A stretch of 64,000 nucleotides of DNA from Basilea psittacipulmonis DSM 24701. Lineage in GTDB: Bacteria; Pseudomonadota; Gammaproteobacteria; Burkholderiales; Burkholderiaceae_B. Below, in pieces: positions 19,926 to 28,920 of this stretch (position 1 is the stretch's first letter; each line of letters opens with the position of its first letter). Location of the stretch: NCBI RefSeq assembly GCF_000743945.1, contig NZ_CP009238.1, positions 558,001-622,000 on the forward strand, given 5' to 3'. The translations under genes and the position numbers were made by a program. A model generated the notes under the pieces. That model had not been told where the DNA came from, did not search any database, and was given only the letters and a program-made list of their open reading frames with translations.

Positions 19926-21325
19926 TGATGGATGAATTGTTTGAAACGCCTGAGGATGCGGTACCTGAGTCTGATAAACGAGGTGCAGCCCAATCAAGCA
20001 ATAAAATGAAGTCACATAAAACGCTTGAGCCGATTTCCCAACCTTTGGCAGAGTTGTTAAGACCTCAATCTTTAGATGAAGTAATTGGCCAAAAACATCT
20101 ATTAGGCGAGGGTATGCCATTGAGATTGGCTTTTGAAGCCCATAAACCCCATTCGATGATTTTTTGGGGGCCACCAGGAGTGGGTAAAACAACTTTGGCT
20201 CGATTGACAGCAAAGGCCTTTGAGGGAGAATTTATCGCTTTGTCAGCGGTATTCTCAGGGGTAAAAGATATTCGTCAAGCCATGCAACAGGCATCAGAAT
20301 ATTTGGAAAAAGGCCAAAAAACTATTTTATTTATTGACGAGATTCACCGCTTTAATAAATCGCAACAAGATGCTTTATTGCCTTTTGTGGAAAGTGGCTT
20401 GGTAACTTTTATTGGTGCAACAACGGAAAATCCGTCTTTTGAAGTAAATTCTGCCCTGCTGTCTCGATCGCAAGTGTATGTGTTACAGGCTTTGTCAGAT
20501 GATGATTTAAAGGCATTGATTCACCGAGCAAAAGAAAAGTCCTTGGTGAGTTTGCAGTTAGATGAAGAGGCGGTGAATGCGTTAATCGGTTTGGCTGATG
20601 GTGATGCAAGACGGCTGTTGAATTTATTAGAACAGCTTGATATGGCGGCTCGGACGGAACATTTATCGACGGTAGGTGCTGATTTTGTTTATCAAATAGC
20701 AGGTACGACATTAAGACGGTTTGATAAAGGGGGCGATCAGTTTTATGATCAAATATCCGCTTTGCACAAATCGGTTCGAGGTTCTCACCCTGATGCGGCC
20801 TTGTATTGGCTGTGTCGAATGCTGGATGCGGGAGCCGACCCCAAGTATTTATCACGTCGGATTATTAGAATGGCTTGGGAAGATATTGGCTTGGCGGACC
20901 CTAAGGCCGTACAAATTGCCAATGATGCAGCCAGTACGTACGAGCGTTTAGGCAGTCCTGAGGGTGAGTTAGCTTTGGCTGAAGCGGTGATTTATTTGTC
21001 CGTAGCACCCAAGAGTAATGCGGCTTATATGGCTTATAATCAGGCTCGTGCCTTTGTTAAGAAAGATGCGTCTCGTGCAGTTCCTTTGCATTTACGTAAC
21101 GCACCGACCACATTAATGAAAGATTTAGGCTATGGACGAACTTATCGTTATGCACATGATGAGCCCAATGCCTATGCCGCGGGAGAGCAGTATTTTCCTG
21201 ATGATTTGCCTGAACCAAAATGGTATCAGCCAGTGGCACGAGGATTAGAAATTAAAATCGCCGAAAAATTACGTTTTTTAAAAACACTGGACGAAGAATA
21301 TGCCAAAAAACAGCCTCCTCAGTGA
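19922..21325 (+). CDS. rarA: Replication-associated recombination protein RarA (MgsA)
   Basis: A 467-residue AAA+ ATPase related to clamp loaders, acting at stalled forks. Walker A GPPGVGKT (83-90), FIDEIHRFNK Walker B, sensor 1 GATTENPSF and the C-terminal tetramerisation domain with AWEDIGLADP are visible. There are several possible ATGs at the start (19922, 19925, 19928). The last codons (KKQPPQ-TGA) lie in a repeat that is copied once more downstream. Confidence 0.95.
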   Translation: MMMDELFETPEDAVPESDKRGAAQSSNKMKSHKTLEPISQPLAELLRPQSLDEVIGQKHLLGEGMPLRLAFEAHKPHSMIFWGPPGVGKTTLARLTAKAFEGEFIALSAVFSGVKDIRQAMQQASEYLEKGQKTILFIDEIHRFNKSQQDALLPFVESGLVTFIGATTENPSFEVNSALLSRSQVYVLQALSDDDLKALIHRAKEKSLVSLQLDEEAVNALIGLADGDARRLLNLLEQLDMAARTEHLSTVGADFVYQIAGTTLRRFDKGGDQFYDQISALHKSVRGSHPDAALYWLCRMLDAGADPKYLSRRIIRMAWEDIGLADPKAVQIANDAASTYERLGSPEGELALAEAVIYLSVAPKSNAAYMAYNQARAFVKKDASRAVPLHLRNAPTTLMKDLGYGRTYRYAHDEPNAYAAGEQYFPDDLPEPKWYQPVARGLEIKIAEKLRFLKTLDEEYAKKQPPQ

Positions 21326-21447
21326 TATGGTTGTTTTAGCATGAGGTGGTTTTTGGTGAGACGAGAACGAGCGTGCTAACGAATACGTCAAAAAAACAGT
21401 CTCCTCAGTGATATGGCTGTTTTAGCATGAGCTGGTTTTTGGTGGGA
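21304..21447. repeat. Two-copy ~85-bp repeat including the end of rarA
   Basis: CAAAAAACAGCCTCCTCAGT at 21304 recurs as CAAAAAAACAGTCTCCTCAG at 21389. About 57 bp are shared, through TTAGCATGAG(G/C)TGGTTTTTGGTG. The first copy contains the rarA stop at 21323-21325; the second is a free-standing duplicate of that gene end. Confidence 0.9.
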
Positions 21448-21952
21448 GGAGGTAAAAAATCATGTTTGTATGTGATAAATTCACGATGAAATGTCTGTAA
21501 AACTATTCACTTTAGCTTGTTTATTGGGATATGTTTGTGCATTGTTAAGTAGTGAGTCAGTGATATAAATCAGATAAAGGACTAAAAAGCGAGGCTATGT
21601 TGCATGTTCGATAGCGTAATAGGCATGAATTATAAAGTTGGACAAAAATATATAACAAAAATGTTACATTTTTAAAAAATCTTGTTCTATAGCGGTAAAA
21701 AGTTTATATCTACATGAAATAATTAAATAAATTTAATATTTGACTGTGATTAATATTAAATAAATGTCGTAAAAATGTAACAAATATGTAACAAAAACCC
21801 TACTATCTTTACAAAATATTTCATAAATGTTTCATTCGTAAAAATAAGCATAGCATTCTGAAAAATTACTCGTTATACTGTCATTGTTGTTAGCGAAAAA
21901 TGTTGAGGGACATGATTCGCATCGTTTAATTTGTTTATATTGGAGTTTAATT
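21448..21952. other. Long AT-rich leader region of the Tad locus
   Basis: Non-coding. It contains TGTTACA at 21662-21668 and the paired TGTAACA boxes at 21776-21793. A possible -10 TATACT lies at 21874-21879, without a good -35, about 75 bp before the flp start. Nothing else is recognisable. Confidence 0.5.
21776..21793 (+). promoter_or_regulatory. Two TGTAACA direct repeats spaced 11 bp
   Basis: TGTAACA-AATA-TGTAACA: two identical heptamers one helical turn apart, the geometry used by OmpR/PhoB-family regulators. A related TGTTACA occurs at 21662 and again before flp2 at 22442. The regulator is unknown and the sites are in very AT-rich DNA, so chance is possible. Confidence 0.4.
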
Positions 21953-22177
21953 ATGTTAACAAAAGCTTATATTGCATTAACTGAAGGTCTTCGTTCTTTC
22001 CGTAAAAACACAGAAGGTGTAACAGCGATCGAATACGGTCTAATCGCAGTAGCGGTTGCAGTACTTATCGTTGCTGTATTCTACAACAAAGATGGCTTTA
22101 TCGTTAAATTACAAAGCAAATTTGGTGATTTGACTAATAATATTAATAACGCTAGCACTGCTGTTAAAGGTAGCTAA
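21953..22177 (+). CDS. flp: Flp-type major prepilin
   Basis: A 74-residue type IVb prepilin. After a basic leader comes EG|VTAIEYGLIA: cleavage after the glycine with Glu+5 and Tyr+6, the Flp hallmark, then a hydrophobic helix and a short Asn/Ser-rich tail. GGAG at 21942-21945 sets the ATG at 21953; the longer open frame has no ribosome site. A strong terminator follows directly, so this pilin can be made in excess over the other Tad proteins. Confidence 0.94.
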   Translation: MLTKAYIALTEGLRSFRKNTEGVTAIEYGLIAVAVAVLIVAVFYNKDGFIVKLQSKFGDLTNNINNASTAVKGS

Positions 22178-22205
22178 TCTTTGTGGTTTAACGAAGGTGT
22201 AGAGA

Positions 22206-22229
22206 GGGGGTGCATGCCCCCCTTTTTTT
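22206..22229 (+). terminator. Terminator after flp
   Basis: GGGGG (22206-22210), a TGCATG loop and CCCCC (22217-22221) are followed by C and seven T. It sits between the major pilin and the rest of the tad genes. Confidence 0.9.
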
Positions 22230-22517
22230 GTTAAAGTGTTACAAGGAATATCAAAATCTTTCTTTTGTTAGAAAAATACCACACTTTGAGTAGGGTGATT
22301 TGAAAAAAGCATGAAACTGCTTGTTTTTAAATGTTAAATTACCATTAGAAATGTTTTTCTGTGAAGAAAGATAAAAAGAATAAATTAACGGTGAACAGCT
22401 TGCTTACAGTGTTTCATGTTTCGTTTTAAGTTTTTCACAAATGTTACAAAAGTGATTTTTATGTCCGATGGATATTGTGTAAATAAATGATTAAAGAATA
22501 AAATAAAGGGGAGTAGT
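22230..22517. other. Spacer between flp and flp2
   Basis: About 290 AT-rich non-coding bases. TGTTACA at 22442-22448 resembles the boxes upstream of flp, hinting that the second pilin and the downstream genes have their own promoter. I see no clear -35/-10 pair. Confidence 0.4.
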
Positions 22518-22763
22518 ATGATTAGGGCAGTGGACATTATTTTATCGCAGTGTTTTTTTTCACTTGACCTGCAGTTACCCTTGTTCTTGAAGTCTAAGAA
22601 AGCGGTTACAACGATTGAGTATGGCTTGATCGCGATGGTGGTGACTGTTTTAGTGGTGTTTGTGTTTTACGGTAGTGATAGTTTTATTCACCAAGTGGCA
22701 GATAAATTTGAAATGCTTTCGTCGCATATCTCCAGTGCAATTCAAGAAAGTGGAAAATCGTAA
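22518..22763 (+). CDS. Second Flp-type prepilin, unusual leader
   Basis: An 81-residue prepilin paralogue. SKKA|VTTIEYGLIAMVV has the Flp E-Y pair but alanine rather than glycine before the expected cleavage site, and the leader is about 34 residues, longer and more hydrophobic than in flp. GGGAG precedes the ATG at 22518. It stands 28 bp before the prepilin peptidase gene and is likely cotranscribed with it. It could be a minor pilin or one processed poorly. Confidence 0.8.
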   Translation: MIRAVDIILSQCFFSLDLQLPLFLKSKKAVTTIEYGLIAMVVTVLVVFVFYGSDSFIHQVADKFEMLSSHISSAIQESGKS

Positions 22764-22790
22764 CGATAAGATAGTTTTTGGTAAACCAGT

Positions 22791-23240
22791 ATGATGGCAT
22801 CTCCAGCAAGTTATTTGGCGATAGTAATATTCGCTGTGTTAGTTTATGTGTCAGTGACGGATTGTCGATCCCGCACGATTAAGAATGAAGCCGTTCTGGT
22901 CTTATTGCCTTTACAGTTAGCATTTGCTTATTTATTGTTTAATGAGATTTATTTTATTCCGGCCATCGTTACCTTAGTGGTCGGTTTTTTGTTGTTTATG
23001 TTGAGGGTGATAGGTGCTGGCGATGTAAAGTTGTTAAGTGTGTTAATGCTCGCGGTGCCTGCTGACCAAGTGATTGAACTGTTTCTTTATATTACGGTTT
23101 TTGGATTGGTGGAAATTATTATTGGTTTGATCTTTTTTCGTCATGCGTTTAAGACGCGTGGCGTGCCTTATGGTGTAGCCATTTCGTTGGGATACACACT
23201 GCTTAGCTTGATGAATTTGGTGCCTCAAGTTAAACTATAG
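22791..23240 (+). CDS. cpaA: Tad prepilin peptidase (TadV/CpaA)
   Basis: A 149-residue membrane aspartic protease that removes prepilin leaders. The two catalytic aspartates are visible: D24 in SVTDCRSR and the Asp of the GAGDVKLL (GxGD) motif near residue 78. Several hydrophobic spans fill the rest. As in other TadV/CpaA enzymes there is no N-methylation domain. A start at the second codon (22794) is equally possible. Confidence 0.92.
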   Translation: MMASPASYLAIVIFAVLVYVSVTDCRSRTIKNEAVLVLLPLQLAFAYLLFNEIYFIPAIVTLVVGFLLFMLRVIGAGDVKLLSVLMLAVPADQVIELFLYITVFGLVEIIIGLIFFRHAFKTRGVPYGVAISLGYTLLSLMNLVPQVKL

Positions 23241-23276
23241 GTATAAAGGAATAACGATAAAATATTAGGAAATAAG

Positions 23277-24068
23277 ATGAATTATAGAACCTTGTTTGTC
23301 ATTTCATTTGTGATTTTGGCAGTGGCTGTTGCAGGTCTTTTGCTGATGCCGAGCTTTGGCGATGATTCTTCGTCTGAAACAGTCTCCCAAGACTCAAAGC
23401 CTGTCGTTGAAGAAAAAGTAACAAGCTCCTCTGAGAGTCGCGAAACCGTTCCTATTAAACGAGTGATAGCGAACTACAATTTGTTCCAAGGCGATATTAT
23501 CCAGCCAGATGATTTTAGAATCGAAGAAGCTGATGTAGATAAAGACAGTCCTGAAATTCAGGATGATATTAGTGCGGTATTGTCTCAGGCACCGAATGGT
23601 AGTATCCAAGGGTTTTTAGTGACGACAAATATCGATGGCGGTACGGTTGTGCCTGTAGATGCTTTGATATCACCCGATGATCCTAATTTTTTAAGAAAAA
23701 CAATTGATAAGACAAAAGAAGTTGCTTATCAGTTTTGTGTGCCTCCACAGGAAAGTTTTGTGTTGGATACGTTGGATAATGGCTCAAAGGTTGATGTTTA
23801 CGTCACCGCAGGCATGAATCCTGATAGCCAGCCTTTTTTCCATAAGGTGTTAGGCGGTATCGATGTATTGAGAATAAACTATACCCAAGCAGAAAATGAA
23901 GAAACAAAAGAACAACCTGCTTGTGTAGCGACTGTGCGTTTGCGTATGACACCGAAACAAATTCGTGATTTGTATGTAACGCCAGGATCGAAAGTATTAT
24001 TACCATTTGATGAACAAATTCCAGCAGTCAATCGTGGCAGAGCGGTGCGTGCGTTACGCGGAGGTTAA
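23277..24068 (+). CDS. cpaB: Flp pilus assembly protein CpaB/RcpC
   Basis: A 263-residue protein with an N-terminal membrane anchor (residues 5-24), an acidic/serine-rich linker, and a SAF-like domain around VIANYNLFQGDIIQPDDFR, the CpaB/RcpC signature. It is a periplasmic partner of the secretin. It ends one base before the secretin gene, with GGAGG inside its last codons serving the next start. Confidence 0.9.
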   Translation: MNYRTLFVISFVILAVAVAGLLLMPSFGDDSSSETVSQDSKPVVEEKVTSSSESRETVPIKRVIANYNLFQGDIIQPDDFRIEEADVDKDSPEIQDDISAVLSQAPNGSIQGFLVTTNIDGGTVVPVDALISPDDPNFLRKTIDKTKEVAYQFCVPPQESFVLDTLDNGSKVDVYVTAGMNPDSQPFFHKVLGGIDVLRINYTQAENEETKEQPACVATVRLRMTPKQIRDLYVTPGSKVLLPFDEQIPAVNRGRAVRALRGG

Positions 24069-24069
24069 G

Positions 24070-25494
24070 ATGTTTTTAAGCAATCGTTTTTTGAAAGTAT
24101 TTAGTGTCGTTACGTTGGCCACGGTAGCAAGTGTTGTTCAAGCCGCTGCTTATCGTTTGGAGATGGGTGGCAGTCATGTTGTTAACACAAATAAAGATAT
24201 TGATACTGTGTTTGTATCGAATTCTACGATTGCCGACTATGAAGTGGTGGGTGATCGTAAATTAGTCGTTTATGCGAAGGCTGAGGGTACCTCTCAGGTG
24301 ACCACCATCGGTGCAGACGGAGAAGTGATTACAGATGACCAGTTTATTGTGGTGGGTAATGCGTTGGGGTATTTAAGTGATACGAATCGTCAAATTCGAG
24401 CAAGATTCCCTAATACCAGCCTAGTCGTTCGTAAAATTGGCCAAGCTTACATTATCGAGGGTAAAGCAAAGACTTGGGCTGAAAGTAAACAGGTCGAACA
24501 TATTGTGGGTGAAGCATTGGGTTTAGAGTCGGAAGTTATTCAAAAAGGCTTTGAAACTGATTTGCCTAATAGCGGTTCAGGAAGATTTTTAGATGAATAT
24601 CGTTACAAAGGTTTGATTAATAACGCCATTGTTGATGAACCCTCACAGATTAATGTGAAGATGACGATTGTTGATGTCAGTAAAAAGTTTAAGGATCAGT
24701 TGGGTATTGACTGGTTTGCTAGAGATGGTAGCTTGAATCGCGGTATTGGCTTTGGTGCGAATATGTCAGGTTCTGGTACGAATTTTTCAGGTAGTATTAC
24801 CCCAGGCTCCTATGGCTTAGGTCTCTTTAATTCTAAACATATCAGTGCTTTCTTTAATGCCTTAAATGATGATACCAAAGGTCGCATTTTGTCAGAACCT
24901 AATATTTCCGTATTATCAGGTGAAACGGCAGAGATTTTAATCGGGGGTGAATATCCTTATACCACCGCTTCTAGTACCTCAGGTGTCGCCAATACCACTG
25001 AATATAAAGAATACGGGATTAAATTGAAAATTGGTGCAAAGATTGATAGTCACGATAAGATTCGTCTAATGATGTACCAAGATGTTAGTGAAATTCAGGT
25101 GGAGCCATCTTTGAATTCGAGTGGCGACTCTATCGCTCGTTTGGTAACCAATCGTTCTCGTTCAACCATTGAGTTGAAAGATGGTGAGAGTTTTGTGATC
25201 GGTGGACTTTACTCTAAGAAAGATTCAGAAAGTTTAAAGAAATTCCCATTATTAGGTGATTTGCCGATTATTGGTGCTTTCTTTAGAAGTGCTTCAACAC
25301 ATACTGAAGATCGCGAATTGATTATTGTGGCAACGGTGAATTTAGTTAGACCTACCGTGTCTCCAGAACAGTACTATCCTGAGTATGACGATCGTTCTAT
25401 TTATGAGGTGTTTTTTAATACGACACCGATTAAAAATAGTGTGTGGCGCAGTAGAGCAACCAAGTTCATACAAAAAGGTGGTTTTATTCAGTAA
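24070..25494 (+). CDS. cpaC: Tad secretin CpaC/RcpA
   Basis: A 474-residue outer-membrane secretin. It has a signal peptide ending VVQA near residue 25, an N-terminal BON-like pilus domain (EMGGSHVVNTNKDIDTVFVS), and a secretin core from about residue 195 (INVKMTIVDVSKKF) to the closing GDLPIIGAFFRS and ELIIVATVNLV. The open frame begins earlier at 24007, but GGAGG at 24059-24063 and a proper signal peptide fix the ATG at 24070. It lets the Flp fibre cross the outer membrane. Confidence 0.94.
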   Translation: MFLSNRFLKVFSVVTLATVASVVQAAAYRLEMGGSHVVNTNKDIDTVFVSNSTIADYEVVGDRKLVVYAKAEGTSQVTTIGADGEVITDDQFIVVGNALGYLSDTNRQIRARFPNTSLVVRKIGQAYIIEGKAKTWAESKQVEHIVGEALGLESEVIQKGFETDLPNSGSGRFLDEYRYKGLINNAIVDEPSQINVKMTIVDVSKKFKDQLGIDWFARDGSLNRGIGFGANMSGSGTNFSGSITPGSYGLGLFNSKHISAFFNALNDDTKGRILSEPNISVLSGETAEILIGGEYPYTTASSTSGVANTTEYKEYGIKLKIGAKIDSHDKIRLMMYQDVSEIQVEPSLNSSGDSIARLVTNRSRSTIELKDGESFVIGGLYSKKDSESLKKFPLLGDLPIIGAFFRSASTHTEDRELIIVATVNLVRPTVSPEQYYPEYDDRSIYEVFFNTTPIKNSVWRSRATKFIQKGGFIQ

Positions 25495-25581
25495 TACACC
25501 GCCAGTGTTATCTGGACAGATGGGTTAGGTTAATCTAAATTAGAGAGAAATTTTTAGGTCGAAAGGCTGTTTAAAAAAAGG

Positions 25582-26721
25582 ATGAATATGCTTTTACTTG
25601 ACAGGGAAAATTTAGATAAAAAGACACTGGAAAGTGTACGCAAGATTGTCATTATTTCGCCACAGACGGAACTTAGTTCGCAAGTAGCAGGATTGTTGCG
25701 TACACATGGTTTCGAAAATTTAGAAATCAAAAATGAGGGCTTGGATACCATTCGCAGTTTATCACTGCAAGCCGATGAAGTCTTGGGGGTGATTGTCGAT
25801 ATTGGTCAAGTAAATGATGTCAATGAAATTTTTCAGATACTTCAAGGCCTTGTTCCACAGAAAGTCTGGTGTTGTTTGTTAGGGGAAAGCGATTCCATCA
25901 GCTTGGCTCAGTCTTTCCTCCAAGAAAACATTCTGTACTTTCATTCGGCCACACAGCTTCAGTTACTGGTTCAACGCATCGTTGCAGGTATTGATATTCC
26001 ACGTAGTCGCCAAACAGTCGGTATTTGTGTATTGGGATGTAAGGGTGGTTTGGGTGCCACGATGATTGCTTCACGCATTGCTGATTTTGTAAGTAATGAT
26101 AAGAAAGTGCCTGTTTTGTTGGCTCAGGGTGCCAATGGTTCGCAAGACTTAGATATTTGTTTTGATAAAAAATTAGGTCGAGATGTGGTGGATTATGATG
26201 CCAATCTACATCTTTACAAAGGCGATCCCCAAAAACTATCTGAAAAAACGATTTCTATTTATAACTTTGTGGTGTATGACCAGCCTATCCATAATCTTGA
26301 GAAAGAAGAGTATGCGTCTATCTTGTCTCATGCCCAGAATTTTGTGTTAGTGGTGGATAGAAGAGTGCCATCTTTACGTGTCGCACGACAGTTTTTAGAA
26401 GAAGCTCAGCGTTTAAGCACGTCAACGGGTAAACCGATACGTACATTTGTGTGTGTTTCTGATAATACCCCTGATAAGCCAAAATTTATGGCAAAAGCGG
26501 ATGTGGAACATTTGATTCGCACTAATGTTGATGCAGTCATTCCATATATTCGTGGTTCTAGTAAGAACAAAGTCTTGGATGTCAAATTAGGCAGACAGGG
26601 TGAAAAAGCAATGGATGATTTGGTGTTGAATGTATTGGGTATGGTTTCTCGTCGCACCAAGAACAATAGCACCAAGAAAAATTTCTTAGACAATATTGTG
26701 GCCTATTTGTTGAAGAAGTAA
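25582..26721 (+). CDS. tadZ: Pilus assembly ATPase-like protein TadZ/CpaE
   Basis: A 379-residue MinD/ParA-type protein. Residues 20-130 form an atypical receiver-like domain; from 140 the ATPase domain begins with a deviant P-loop C-K154-G-G-L-G-A-T160, where the second lysine of the ParA motif is replaced by alanine. Such loss is known in TadZ proteins, which act mainly as polar localisation hubs. The Walker B-like LVVDRRVPS is also degenerate. It is 87 bp after cpaC and 18 bp before tadA. Confidence 0.9.
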   Translation: MNMLLLDRENLDKKTLESVRKIVIISPQTELSSQVAGLLRTHGFENLEIKNEGLDTIRSLSLQADEVLGVIVDIGQVNDVNEIFQILQGLVPQKVWCCLLGESDSISLAQSFLQENILYFHSATQLQLLVQRIVAGIDIPRSRQTVGICVLGCKGGLGATMIASRIADFVSNDKKVPVLLAQGANGSQDLDICFDKKLGRDVVDYDANLHLYKGDPQKLSEKTISIYNFVVYDQPIHNLEKEEYASILSHAQNFVLVVDRRVPSLRVARQFLEEAQRLSTSTGKPIRTFVCVSDNTPDKPKFMAKADVEHLIRTNVDAVIPYIRGSSKNKVLDVKLGRQGEKAMDDLVLNVLGMVSRRTKNNSTKKNFLDNIVAYLLKK

Positions 26722-26739
26722 TACAAAATGGGATAAGTT

Positions 26740-28026
26740 ATGTTGACCAAAGAGCAACGCATATTCTTTAGAAATGAATTGCTAAGTAATTTAGATATTG
26801 ATCGTCTTGATGATCTAAGTAGCGATAGAGAACGGATGATTAATGAATTACTGCAAGAAGTCTATCGAATTGCAGGAAGAAGTAACCAGCATTTAACGAG
26901 CGTGGATGCTAACCAATTAGCGAATGATACGGCTGATGAGATTGGCGGTTATGGACCACTACGTGAGTTAATGGAAGACGATACGGTCAATGATATTCTT
27001 GTCAATGGTCCAGATGATGTGTGGGTTGAGCGTGCTGGCTTACTCCAAAAAACAGATAAAAATTTTGTAAGTAATGAACAATTAACCGATATTGCTAAAA
27101 GAATGGTCAGTAGTGTGGGTCGTCGCATTGATAATGCCATGCCTTTGTGTGACTCACGTTTGCCAGACGGTAGTCGTTTGAATGTCGTGATTCCACCTAT
27201 TGCGATTGATGGTACGTCGATTTCTATCCGTAAATTTAGTAAGAATAAGAAGACATTAGAAGAATTGGTGAATTTTGGCTCAATGACGCTTGAAATGGCC
27301 AACTTTTTGATTATTGCATCGCGATGCCGAGTGAATATTATTGTTTCAGGTGGAACGGGTTCAGGTAAAACAACTTTGTTAAACGCTTTATCTTCTTATA
27401 TTTCACCAACCGAACGGGTCATTACTTTAGAGGATACGGCAGAATTACGTTTGGATCAGCCTCACGTTGTCCGTTTGGAAACCCGTAATGCTGGGGTAGA
27501 AGGAACAGGCGAAGTTTCGATGCAGGCATTGGTGATTAATGCGTTACGGATGCGTCCTGAAAGGATTATTATCGGTGAGTGTCGTGGTCCAGAAGCCTTC
27601 CAAATGCTACAGGCAATGAACACAGGACACGATGGTTCTATGTCCACTTTGCACGCCAATAGTCCTCGTGATGCCATCAGTCGTTTAGAGTCGATGGTCA
27701 TGATGGCTAATGCTAACTTACCGATGGAAGCGATTCGTCGTAATATTTCTTCGGCGGTAAATATTATCGTTCAAGCATCTCGTTTAAACGATGGCTCACG
27801 TAAAGTCACCAATATTACTGAAGTGATGGGGATGGAGTCAGGTAACGTGATCTTACAAGATATTTTTACTTTCCAAGCCAGTAAATATCGAGATGAAAAA
27901 GGTAAGATCGTTGGTGAATTTATTAATCATGGTTTGATTACACGTTCAGCTGTTTGGCAAAATGCCCAAGTATTCAAGCTTAGCGATGAGATCAAAAGCA
28001 TTTTTAGAAGTGTGGAGGAAGAATGA
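26740..28026 (+). CDS. tadA: Tad secretion ATPase TadA/CpaF
   Basis: A 428-residue hexameric type II/IV secretion ATPase that drives Flp pilus extension and retraction. It has a helical N-terminal domain and GGYGPLRELMEDD, followed by Walker A GGTGSGKT (204-211), Asp box TLEDTAELRL, Walker B RIIIGECRGPE and a His box around STLHANSP. It overlaps tadB by 4 bp, so the two are translationally coupled. Confidence 0.97.
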   Translation: MLTKEQRIFFRNELLSNLDIDRLDDLSSDRERMINELLQEVYRIAGRSNQHLTSVDANQLANDTADEIGGYGPLRELMEDDTVNDILVNGPDDVWVERAGLLQKTDKNFVSNEQLTDIAKRMVSSVGRRIDNAMPLCDSRLPDGSRLNVVIPPIAIDGTSISIRKFSKNKKTLEELVNFGSMTLEMANFLIIASRCRVNIIVSGGTGSGKTTLLNALSSYISPTERVITLEDTAELRLDQPHVVRLETRNAGVEGTGEVSMQALVINALRMRPERIIIGECRGPEAFQMLQAMNTGHDGSMSTLHANSPRDAISRLESMVMMANANLPMEAIRRNISSAVNIIVQASRLNDGSRKVTNITEVMGMESGNVILQDIFTFQASKYRDEKGKIVGEFINHGLITRSAVWQNAQVFKLSDEIKSIFRSVEEE

Positions 28027-28919
28027 TATTAGAGCTTCTTTATTACTTCGTTTTTGTTTTTGGTTTGTTGCTCTTGTCCTATACAACCGTCACTTGGGTC
28101 AGAATACGAGCATTGGTAAACTCAGGCAGTCACTCGTTGCGTGCCCAACGTATCCAGATTTCCAAAGAAAAATTTAAAAATACGATACGGCTGTGGTTTT
28201 ACTATTACTGTTATGGTAATCCGAAAAATTATCCCAAAAGCGTATTGATTTCAGTGATTGCGTTTTTGGGGCTATACATTCTGAATTACTTTTATGTTCA
28301 TTTGACCAATATCACATTTGTGTTATTGTTCTTACTGGCATTTGTTATTGTGGTTTGGAAATTAGGAAAGCGTCGCAACAAAAAAATATTTGAACAAAGT
28401 TTCCCTGAAATCTTGCAGGTCTTGAATTCAGCATCCAGTGCTGGGGTGGGGCTTTTACAGGCGTTGGAACGTTGTGGTAAAGATATTGATGGCCCTGTTG
28501 GACAAGAATTTAAAAGTATTTATCGTCGCTTATCTATTGGTGAAGACCCCATTTCAGTGTTTGAAGACAGTTACACACGCTATCCTTATAAAGAATATTA
28601 TTTCTTTATCATGATTATTCGTTTGAATTTATCTCGTGGCGGTCAAATTCGTGAAGTTATTTCACGTTTAGGTAGGGCTGTTGCCAATTCTAAGAAAAAT
28701 GAACAGAAAAAACGTGCGATGACAGCAGAAGCAAGGATGTCTGCGATGATTGTCGCCTGTTTCCCGATTGGATTTTTCTTGTTTATGCAAGTGACGATGC
28801 CTGAAAACTTCGAGTTTGTGATGTATAACCCCAGCGGACGAATTATCCTTTATTACGTATTTGGTAGCGTCAGTTTGGGGATGGGTATTATTTGGTGGTT
28901 AATGAAAAAGGCAACTTAA
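28023..28919 (+). CDS. tadB: Tad inner-membrane platform protein TadB
   Basis: A 298-residue type II secretion F-domain protein. There is a hydrophobic N-terminus, two further spans around 78-115, the GspF domain with FPEILQVLNSASSAGVGLLQALE, and C-terminal spans at about 240 and 270. With TadC it forms the inner-membrane platform for TadA. It overlaps tadA by 4 bp and lies one base before tadC. Confidence 0.93.
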   Translation: MILELLYYFVFVFGLLLLSYTTVTWVRIRALVNSGSHSLRAQRIQISKEKFKNTIRLWFYYYCYGNPKNYPKSVLISVIAFLGLYILNYFYVHLTNITFVLLFLLAFVIVVWKLGKRRNKKIFEQSFPEILQVLNSASSAGVGLLQALERCGKDIDGPVGQEFKSIYRRLSIGEDPISVFEDSYTRYPYKEYYFFIMIIRLNLSRGGQIREVISRLGRAVANSKKNEQKKRAMTAEARMSAMIVACFPIGFFLFMQVTMPENFEFVMYNPSGRIILYYVFGSVSLGMGIIWWLMKKAT

Positions 28920-28920
28920 T

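Noticed and set aside
25582..26721. Inactive TadZ because of the altered P-loop
   Set aside because: Loss of the canonical lysine is common in TadZ/CpaE proteins, so it is not evidence of a pseudogene.
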